Below, in pieces: positions 58,121-64,000 of a stretch of DNA of 64,000 nt. The notes beneath the pieces were generated by a model. The model saw only the letters and a program-made list of their open reading frames with translations. It made no database searches and had not been told where the DNA came from. The position numbers were made by a program, and so were the translations under genes. The stretch's first letter is position 1, and every line of letters begins with the position of its first letter. Source of the DNA: Micromonospora vinacea (GTDB lineage: Bacteria; Actinomycetota; Actinomycetes; Mycobacteriales; Micromonosporaceae); contig NZ_JADOTY010000001.1 in the NCBI RefSeq assembly GCF_015751785.1, positions 1,302,001 through 1,366,000 of the forward strand. Direction: 5' to 3'.

Positions 58121-59419
58121 GTGCACGCCCTGCGGCGCTGGTGGCACGACACCGCAGGCGGACTTCCCGCCACCTTCTGGTATCTCTGGGCCGGCCTGCT
58201 GATCAACCGGGCCGGCGCCTTCGCCATGCTGTTCCTCTCGCTCTACCTCACCGACGTACGCGGCGCGAGCGAAGGCCTGGCCGGCACAGTGGTCGGCGCG
58301 TACGGGGCCGGCGGGGCGGCCGGCGTCCTGCTCGGCGGGGTGCTCGCCGACCGGTGGGGCCGCCGGGCGACCCTGCTCGCCGCACACCTGGCCACTGTCG
58401 GCCTCATGGTGGCGCTCGCCTTCACCCGACCCCTGCTGCTGATCGCTGTGCTCTCCGCGCTGATCGGCGTGGTCCACTCGATGCCCAGCCCGGCGTTCGT
58501 GGCGGCGATCGTCGACGTGGTGCCCGCCGAACGCCGCTCGCGCGCGTTCAACCTCCAGTTCTGGGCGTTCAACCTGGGCATGGCGGTCGCCTCGCTGCTC
58601 GCCGGGGTGCTGGCCGAGGCGAGCTTCACCGCACTGTTCCTGGTCGACGCGGGCGCCACACTGACCGCCGCCGCCGTGATCGGCTGGAAGGTGCCCGAAA
58701 CCCTGCGGCTGGCCCGGCCAGTGGCCGGCCCACCGCCCGCCACCCCCACGGCACAGAGGTCCGTCCGGACCCGGGGGCCGGGACTGCACACCGCGCTCAC
58801 CGACCGCACCTTCCTGGTCTTCGTCGGGCTCACCTTCGTGCTGGCCGTGCTCACCATGCAGACGTCCACGATCATGCCGCTGGCCATGCGCGCGGACGGC
58901 CTGGGGCCATCGGCGTACGGGCTGGTGGTGGCGCTCGGCGGCGCGCTGATCGTGGTCGGGCAACTGTTCGTGCCCCGGCTGATCGACAGGCACCGCAAGG
59001 ACGTCGTGCTGGCCGCCTCCACCGCCCTGCTCGCGCTCGGCTTCGGGGCGTTGGCCATCGCCGACGAACTGGCCATCTACCTGGGTGCCGCAGTGGTCTG
59101 GACGGTCGGCTCGATGCTCGCCGCCCCGCCCAACGCGCAGATCAACGCGGACCTGGCACCACCGCAGCTACGCGCGCGCTACCAGTCGGTCTTCTACCTG
59201 ACGTTCCCGGCCGCGGCATTCGTCGCGCCCACCCTCGGCGGGGTGAGCCTCCAGCACCTCGGCGACCGGCACTGGCTGATCGTGGGCGGGCTGGGGCTGC
59301 TGGCCGCGCTCGGGCACCTGCTCGCCGGACCACCCCGCGAGCGGCACGTCGCCGCGCTGCGCCGCCGGATCACCAACCCGGAACCGACGACCTCCGCAGA
59401 CCGCGTACCGACCGGGTAA
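58121..59419 (+). CDS. MFS transporter (second of a tandem pair)
   Basis: 432 residues, 12 predicted helices, with signature A in GVLADRWGRRATLLAAH. Shared blocks with the upstream gene include GGLP-TFWYLW-G-LINR, VVDVVPA and IVVGQLFVPRLI, so the two arose by duplication. The C-terminal halves differ more. The GTG at 58121 has GGGAGG upstream. A palindrome ACAGTT/AACTGT (58089-58109) lies just before it and could bind a regulator. Confidence 0.87.
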   Translation: MHALRRWWHDTAGGLPATFWYLWAGLLINRAGAFAMLFLSLYLTDVRGASEGLAGTVVGAYGAGGAAGVLLGGVLADRWGRRATLLAAHLATVGLMVALAFTRPLLLIAVLSALIGVVHSMPSPAFVAAIVDVVPAERRSRAFNLQFWAFNLGMAVASLLAGVLAEASFTALFLVDAGATLTAAAVIGWKVPETLRLARPVAGPPPATPTAQRSVRTRGPGLHTALTDRTFLVFVGLTFVLAVLTMQTSTIMPLAMRADGLGPSAYGLVVALGGALIVVGQLFVPRLIDRHRKDVVLAASTALLALGFGALAIADELAIYLGAAVVWTVGSMLAAPPNAQINADLAPPQLRARYQSVFYLTFPAAAFVAPTLGGVSLQHLGDRHWLIVGGLGLLAALGHLLAGPPRERHVAALRRRITNPEPTTSADRVPTG

Positions 59420-59784
59420 ACCACGCAAAGCGCCCACCATGTCCCTGAGGTCATGGTGGGCGCCCGCCGGTGGGGCCGGCGGCGGCGGGCAACACTCACC
59501 CCCGTAAGCATCGCCCGCTCACGCCGCCGGTCCAAACAGGTGGGAACCGTCCCCCAACGGTTAATCCACCCGTCCCCTCGCGCCTCGTCTGGTGCGCGGA
59601 TCTGATCGATCCGCCGCTCCCCCGAACGTTTCCAAACGTGGCGCGGTGCAATAAAGCTAGTTCGCCCGGATTCTGGATTCAACCCAGAACGGCTGTCTCG
59701 CCGGTCACAACTGGCGAGTATCCGCTGCTCCGGCCTCGTCCGTTGGCAACAGCCGGGTACCCGTCGGCCATTCCCGCAAACACC
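59420..59784. other. 365-bp gene-free region between convergent genes
   Basis: After the terminator at 59430-59463 the DNA is unusually AT-rich for this genome and holds two small palindromes: ACGTTT-CC-AAACGT (59626-59639) and TTCTGG-7 nt-CCAGAA (59671-59689). I see no gene or known RNA in it, though a small RNA cannot be excluded. Confidence 0.5.
59430..59463 (+). terminator. Hairpin terminator after the second MFS gene
   Basis: A perfect 12-bp stem: GCGCCCACCATG (59430-59441) and CATGGTGGGCGC (59452-59463), 10-nt loop, 10 nt past the stop. Confidence 0.82.
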
Positions 59785-60903
59785 TCAACCGTCCTCCCGA
59801 TCGGGTGACTCGGTCCGGAAGAAGTTGCTCTGCCGGCCGTCCCGCATCTGTTCCTGATAAATCAGGTTCAGCCGCCGCAGGTCAAAGGTGTGGAACCAGT
59901 CATCCCAGGTGATCTCGCGGATCCGGCTGCTTTCCCGATATCCGGGAATGTTGAAGGTCAACACACCCGCCCGGCCATCCCGCTCGGTGCCCGCGATGGT
60001 CGCCGGCTTCGCCCCGCGCTCCCGGGCCCAGCGCTGGATCACCTCATGGTTCGCCGTGATCAGACTCCGCCCCGGCCGCTCCGGCCGGTCCGCGATCGAC
60101 GAGATCACCTGCGAGCTACGGACCGACCGACCCGTACCCCGTCCGGTCCGAATCCCACCGGCCGTCGTCCCGCCACCGGTCGACGGCGTAAACGTGCGCT
60201 TCGCCGCCGCACTCCTGGCCGGCGCCGCGCGCTTCGCCGCCGGTCGCGCCGGTGCCTTCTTCGCCGGCGCCTTCCGCGCGGGCGCCGTACGCGCCGTCGC
60301 TGTCTTACGGGCCGTCGTGGTCTTACGGGCCGCCGCAGTCTTACGGGCGGCGGTCGTCCTGCTCGCGGCCGTGGTCTTGCGTGCGGCCGCTGTCGTCTTC
60401 TTCGCGGCGCTCGCCTTCTTCGCTGGAGCCTTCTTCGCTGGTGCCTTCTTCGCGGCGGTCGCCTTCTTCGCCGGTGCCCTCTTCGCCGCCGCCGTCGACT
60501 TCCGCGTGGCGGTCGCCTTCGTTGCGGCAGCCCGCTTCGCGGGCGCGCTCTTGTTCGCCGGCGCGGCCTTCGCGCGGCTCGACGCCGGCCTGGCCGCCGA
60601 CTTCTTGGTGGCGGCGGCGCGACCCGCCGACGACCGGCTGCCGGTGGCCCGGCCCGACGGGCCGGTACTGCTCCGACCCGCGCCGGCCCGCATCGAGCGC
60701 ACCAACTGTTTCACCAGGTCGGGCTTGCGCAGTGCGGAGATCCCGGAGACCCCCCGTTTGCGCAACTGCCCGCGGATGTCGTCCACCCGCATCCGGGAGA
60801 TCTCCGACTCGGAGACTCCGGGCGTTGCCGGCGTCTGGTTGCCGGCCTGTCGCTTCGTCCTGGTCGCAGTCGCGCCGCGACCTGAGCTGTTCCGCTGAGC
60901 CAT
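59785..60903 (-). CDS. Histone-H1-like protein with SAP-type and conserved C-terminal domains
   Basis: 372 residues in three parts. About 33-73 is a SAP/Rho-N-like helical domain (RMRVDDIRGQLRKRGVSGIS, then LRKPDLVKQLVRSM). About 75-225 is a Lys/Ala-rich low-complexity tract with PAKKA, TARKT and AAAKR repeats, like histone H1 and mycobacterial HupB tails. About 280-372 is a compact conserved domain (HEVIQRWARERGAKPATIAG, ITWDDWFHTFDLRRLNLIYQ). It probably binds nucleic acid and compacts or organises the nucleoid. The ATG at 60903 has an AAGGAG-type ribosome-binding site. Confidence 0.8.
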   Translation of the reverse strand: MAQRNSSGRGATATRTKRQAGNQTPATPGVSESEISRMRVDDIRGQLRKRGVSGISALRKPDLVKQLVRSMRAGAGRSSTGPSGRATGSRSSAGRAAATKKSAARPASSRAKAAPANKSAPAKRAAATKATATRKSTAAAKRAPAKKATAAKKAPAKKAPAKKASAAKKTTAAARKTTAASRTTAARKTAAARKTTTARKTATARTAPARKAPAKKAPARPAAKRAAPARSAAAKRTFTPSTGGGTTAGGIRTGRGTGRSVRSSQVISSIADRPERPGRSLITANHEVIQRWARERGAKPATIAGTERDGRAGVLTFNIPGYRESSRIREITWDDWFHTFDLRRLNLIYQEQMRDGRQSNFFRTESPDREDG

Positions 60904-61030
60904 GGGACGCTCCGCTCCTTGGCACTCCGTCATCGGCGCGCGGGGGTCCCTTGCCGCACCGCGCGGTGCGGCATACCCGTCAGGAGCACTCCGAACCACG
61001 TCGGCGACACCACTGCCTCGCCTGCTCCGC

Positions 61031-61098
61031 GATCTTGCGATTTCTGTCGCGACAGAAGGGGCATATCCACTCATGTCGACAACAGAAAACGCGAGATC
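61031..61098. repeat. Long palindromic element, interspersed type
   Basis: GATCTTGCGATTTCTGT (61031-61047) and ACAGAAAACGCGAGATC (61082-61098) pair over 17 bp with two mismatches. A smaller perfect palindrome CTGTCGCGACAG (61044-61055) lies inside. The element is in the gap between the YbjN and histone-like genes. I recall similar sequences scattered through Micromonospora-type genomes. Confidence 0.68.
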
Positions 61099-61161
61099 GG
61101 CGCGCTCCTCCTGCCCGGGACATGGTGATCTACCACAAGTCCGCGGGCGCGGGGTGTTGAG

Positions 61162-61677
61162 TCAGGCTGGGTCGGGGCCGGCGCCGGAGGGCTCGAAGAG
61201 GTGGGCGAAGGCGGCAAGGTTGGCTGTCGACTCGCCCCGCTTGACCCGCCACTCGTACTCGCGCCGGATCGAACTGCCGAAGCCGATCTCCAGCATCGTG
61301 TCGAACGACTCGTCGGCGTACGTGAGCACCGCGCCGAACAGTCGGTCCAACTCGTCGGCGTCCACACCGGCCGGGTTGACCCGACCGGTCAGGTACACGT
61401 CGCCGACGGCGTCGGTGGAGAAGGAGACGCCGTACATCCGGGCGTTGCGCTGCAACAACCAGGCCCACAGCTCCTCGCGGCGCTCGTCCGGCTGGCGCAT
61501 CACGAACGCCTCGATCCGCAGCGCGTGCTCGCCGACGATCAGGTTGCAGATCGTCTTGAGCTTGTGGGTGCCCGGCAACGTCACCGCGTACGAGCCGGGG
61601 CCGGTCGACTCCCAGGCCAGGTCCCGCTCGGCGCAGACCGACTCGATCAGGGTCGCAAGATCGCTCTTCGGGCTCAC
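61162..61677 (-). CDS. YbjN-domain protein
   Basis: 171 residues. A YbjN fold, related to type III secretion chaperones: LPGTHKLKTICNLIVGEHAL, RREELWAWLLQRNARMYGVS, DAVGDVYLTGRV and a late EYEWRVKRGE. The biochemical role is not established. It is encoded 57 bp after mshA on the same strand, an arrangement kept in mycobacteria (Rv0486-Rv0487, recalled). The GTG at 61677 lies 7 nt after a TAGAGT -10 box (61685-61690, minus), so it also has its own promoter. Confidence 0.88.
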   Translation of the reverse strand: MSPKSDLATLIESVCAERDLAWESTGPGSYAVTLPGTHKLKTICNLIVGEHALRIEAFVMRQPDERREELWAWLLQRNARMYGVSFSTDAVGDVYLTGRVNPAGVDADELDRLFGAVLTYADESFDTMLEIGFGSSIRREYEWRVKRGESTANLAAFAHLFEPSGAGPDPA

Positions 61678-61734
61678 CGGACCCACTCTACGACCGACTC
61701 GGCCCCCGCACCGGGCGACGACGGGCGCCCCGGG

Positions 61735-63099
61735 TCACCAGGAACAGGAGAGCGCCGGGTCACCCGCCAGGTCGGCCGCGAGCCGGGCGCGGTGTCCGGC
61801 GATCGCCTCGCCGTAGACCCCGAGCAGGCCAGCGACCGTACGGTCCCAGGAGAAGTGCCGTGCGTGCTGCTCGGCACCTCGGGCCAGCACCGACCGGAGC
61901 GCCCGGTTCGGCAGCAGACTGCCCAACGCCCGGGCCCAGTCGACCGGGTCGTGCCCGTCGATCAGTACGCCGCTGACCTGGTCCCGGACGGCGGTGACCA
62001 GCCCTCCGACGGCGGCGGCCAGCACCGGCGTACCGCAGGCCTGCGCCTCCAGGGCGACCAGCCCGAACGATTCGTTGTGCGACGGCACCGCGACCAGATC
62101 CGCCGCCCGGTACAGGGCCGGAAGGTCGTCCCCGGTCAGCGGCGGCAGGAACCGCACCCCGTCGCTGACCCCGAGCTTGGCGGTCAGCTCGATCAGGGCG
62201 GTCGGCCGGTCCAGCCCACTGCCGCTGGGCCCGCCGCAGATCACCACTGTCACCTGATCGGCCAGCGCCGGGTCGCGCTCCCGCAACGCGGCGATCGCGC
62301 GGATCAGCACGTCGGGGGCCTTGAGTGGCTGGATCCGACCGACGAAGGCAACCACGTACCCGTCGACCGGAAGCCCCAGCCGGCGACGGGCCTGGCGGGC
62401 GGCCGCGGACCGGTCGCCCGGCGCGGGCCGGAACCGGGCCAGGTCGACGCCCGGCTGCACCACGGAAACCCGGGTCGGGTCGGCGTCGTACCGGTCGAGC
62501 AGGTCGCTGGCCTCGACCCGGGTGTTGGCGACCAGCCGGTCCGCCTCGGCGACGACCTGTTCCTCGCCGATGACCCGGGCCTTGGGCTCCGGCCGGTCAC
62601 CGGCCGCGAGCTGGGCGTTCTTGACCTTCGCCAGGGTGTGCGCGGTGTGCACCAGCGGCACCCCCCAGCGCTCCTTGGCCAGCCAGCCAACCTGGCCGGA
62701 GAGCCAGTAGTGCGAGTGGATCAGGTCGTAGTGGCCGGGCGGGCGGGACGCTTCCGCGCGCAGCACCCCGGCCGTGAAGGCGCAGAGCTGACCGGGCAGC
62801 TCCTCCTTGGTGAGACCCTCCAGGGGGCCGGAGGTGATGTGCCGGACCTGCACGCCGGGCGCCATCTCGACCACCGGGGGGAGGTCGCCGGAGGTGGCCC
62901 GGGTGAAGATCTCCACCTCCACGTTGGCCTCGGCGAGACGCCGGGCGACTTCGAGGATGTAGACGTTCATTCCGCCGGCATCACCCGTGCCGGGCTGGTG
63001 CAGGGGGGAGGTGTGTACCGACAGGGTCGCGATTCGGCGAGGCCGGGGCCACGGTTGGGCACCTCGCTGACGCCCGACACCGGTGTGCATTTCCGCCAC
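61735..63099 (-). CDS. mshA: D-inositol-3-phosphate glycosyltransferase (mycothiol synthesis)
   Basis: 454 residues, GT4 family, GT-B fold. The N-terminal loop is [20 protein letters not shown], the inositol-binding region [12 protein letters not shown] and the nucleotide-sugar EX7E motif [19 protein letters not shown]. It transfers GlcNAc from UDP-GlcNAc to 1L-myo-inositol-1-phosphate, the first step to mycothiol. The GTG at 63099 has GAAGGAG at 5 nt and is preferred to the longer start at 63183. Confidence 0.95.
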   Translation of the reverse strand: MAEMHTGVGRQRGAQPWPRPRRIATLSVHTSPLHQPGTGDAGGMNVYILEVARRLAEANVEVEIFTRATSGDLPPVVEMAPGVQVRHITSGPLEGLTKEELPGQLCAFTAGVLRAEASRPPGHYDLIHSHYWLSGQVGWLAKERWGVPLVHTAHTLAKVKNAQLAAGDRPEPKARVIGEEQVVAEADRLVANTRVEASDLLDRYDADPTRVSVVQPGVDLARFRPAPGDRSAAARQARRRLGLPVDGYVVAFVGRIQPLKAPDVLIRAIAALRERDPALADQVTVVICGGPSGSGLDRPTALIELTAKLGVSDGVRFLPPLTGDDLPALYRAADLVAVPSHNESFGLVALEAQACGTPVLAAAVGGLVTAVRDQVSGVLIDGHDPVDWARALGSLLPNRALRSVLARGAEQHARHFSWDRTVAGLLGVYGEAIAGHRARLAADLAGDPALSCSW

Positions 63100-63304
63100 A
63101 TCCGCTCCTTCTTCACGGTTGATGCCGTCTCGCACGACCGGCGCTTCTCGGTCAACCTGTACGCCGGATGTCATCTTCCCCATCGGGCTTCGGAAATTCC
63201 CCGGCGCGGCACCTCGGCGTGACGGACCTCATCACCGGACGCCCACCAATGGCCGCCGTACGCCCGGTCGGGGCGGGTCGTACGCCCGCTGTGACAATGT
63301 CGGG

Positions 63305-64000
63305 ATGACCTCAGTCGCCATCGTCACCGGAGCGTCCAGCGGGATCGGCGCGGCCACCGCCCGCCGGCTCGCCGCCGAGGGCTTCCACGTGCTCGCCGCC
63401 GCCCGCCGCGCCGACCGGCTCACCGAGCTGGTCGCCGAGATCACCGCCGCCGGCGGGCAGGCCACCGCCGTGACCTGCGACATCACCTCGGACGAGTCGG
63501 TGGCCCGGCTGGCCGAGGCCGCCGCCCAGGCACCCGGGCCGGTCACCCTGCTGGTCAACAACGCCGGCGGTGCGCGCGGACTGGACCCGGTGGAGTCCGG
63601 CTCGGTCGCCGACTGGCAGTGGATGTACGACGTGAACGTGCTCGGCACCCTCCGGGTCACCCAGGCGCTGCTGCCGGCGCTGGAGGCCTCCGGTTCCGGC
63701 ACCATCGTGGTGGTCTCCTCCACCGCCGGGCTGACCGTCTACGAGGGTGGGGGCGGCTACACCGCAGCGAAGCACGCGCAGACCGCCATCGCCGGCACAC
63801 TGCGCCTGGAGTTGTGTGGCCGGCCGCTGCGGGTCATCGAGATCGACCCGGGCATGGTGAAGACCGAGGAGTTCGGGCTGGTCCGCTTCGAGGGCGACGC
63901 GGAACGGGCGGCCGCCGTCTACGCCGGAGTGCCGGGGCCCCTGGTCGCCGAGGACGTCGCCGACTGCATCGCCTGGTGCGCCACCCGCCCGGAGCACGTC
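63305..64000 (+). CDS. Short-chain dehydrogenase/reductase (3' end outside window)
   Basis: 232 codons visible, cut by the window edge. Classical SDR: cofactor motif TGASSGIGAATARRL, NNAGG, catalytic Ser in IVVVSSTAGLT and YTAAKHAQ (YxxxK). It is YdfG-like and likely NADP-dependent; the substrate is unknown. It is divergent from mshA, as Rv0484c is in mycobacteria (recalled). The ATG lies 6 nt after a GACAAT -10 box (63293-63298), so it is probably leaderless. Confidence 0.92.
   Translation, partial: MTSVAIVTGASSGIGAATARRLAAEGFHVLAAARRADRLTELVAEITAAGGQATAVTCDITSDESVARLAEAAAQAPGPVTLLVNNAGGARGLDPVESGSVADWQWMYDVNVLGTLRVTQALLPALEASGSGTIVVVSSTAGLTVYEGGGGYTAAKHAQTAIAGTLRLELCGRPLRVIEIDPGMVKTEEFGLVRFEGDAERAAAVYAGVPGPLVAEDVADCIAWCATRPEHV

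Noticed and set aside
61201..63222. A 673-codon plus-strand open frame opposite mshA and the YbjN gene
   Set aside because: It is antisense to two convincing genes and its translation has no domain-like character.
1..64000. tRNA, rRNA, CRISPR arrays, prophage or integrative elements, riboswitches and biosynthetic gene clusters
   Set aside because: I looked on both strands and saw no cloverleaf or rRNA sequence, no regularly spaced repeats, no integrase or transposase gene, no recognisable riboswitch core and no PKS/NRPS-type genes. The lone acyl-CoA synthetase does not make a cluster.

Overview
The window is high-GC chromosomal DNA (about 70% G+C or more) from an actinomycete. A Micromonospora-like member of the Micromonosporaceae fits best. 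The signs are rare TTA codons, frequent GTG starts, many genes whose -10 box lies 6-9 nt before the start codon (leaderless mRNAs), a mycothiol gene (mshA), Rex with the hem genes, and a BldN/RsbN developmental sigma/anti-sigma pair. I see no rRNA, tRNA, CRISPR array, prophage, insertion sequence or secondary-metabolite cluster. The species call is an inference.

Layout. 0-8 kb: the tail of a regulator, then a Nudix hydrolase, a small Smr protein, a TPR protein, a ROK sugar kinase, an ABC-F ATPase, a BON-methyltransferase fusion, and an amino-acid permease with a LacI regulator. 8-20 kb: secreted and envelope functions (GHL10-type hydrolase, phospholipase A2, lytic transglycosylase, 1,092-residue extracellular nuclease) around a large cyclase/NB-ARC regulator. 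20.9-26.8 kb: the rex-hemA-hemC-hemD operon followed by hemB, with a Rex operator over the promoter. 27-32 kb: a NarL-type two-component pair, a HAD phosphatase, and an acyl-CoA synthetase overlapping a glutaredoxin. 32-38.3 kb: a leader ORF, bldN, rsbN, a HAD-IB phosphatase, a PlsC acyltransferase, an NAD epimerase, a 33-residue ribosomal protein of the bS22 type and a BdtA-like HTH protein. 38.5-45.8 kb: a MacAB-like ABC trio, a membrane metallopeptidase, a TetR/hydrolase pair and proline dehydrogenase. 45.9-48 kb: a small lipoprotein plus an ATP-grasp ligase of the glutathionylspermidine-synthase family, then a CGNR protein. 48-55.8 kb: a sugar-phosphate isomerase, Ppx, a Cys-rich DUF3109-like protein, a Doc toxin-antitoxin pair, a TetR/oxidoreductase pair, and regX3-senX3 divergent from phoU. 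55.8-64 kb: gpmA, two tandem MFS transporters, a histone-H1-like protein, a YbjN protein, mshA and the start of an SDR gene.

From hemB to the SDR gene, the backbone matches, as I recall it, the order of M. tuberculosis Rv0512 (hemB) to Rv0484c (SDR), with accessory genes inserted. The window is therefore a conserved actinobacterial block joining heme synthesis and redox sensing, phosphate sensing and polyphosphate, mycothiol synthesis and development.

Strongest leads: (1) the lipoprotein with a C-terminal RGGFG motif beside an ATP-grasp ligase, a possible protein-modification pair recalling E. coli YgiB/YgiC; (2) a 51-codon leader ORF with a strong Shine-Dalgarno sequence overlapping the bldN start; (3) a 47-bp repeat that begins at the stop codon of two unrelated genes and fills the intercistronic gap; (4) predicted Rex, PhoP/RegX3 and TetR operators placed on identifiable promoters; (5) several long palindromic elements of the interspersed kind.
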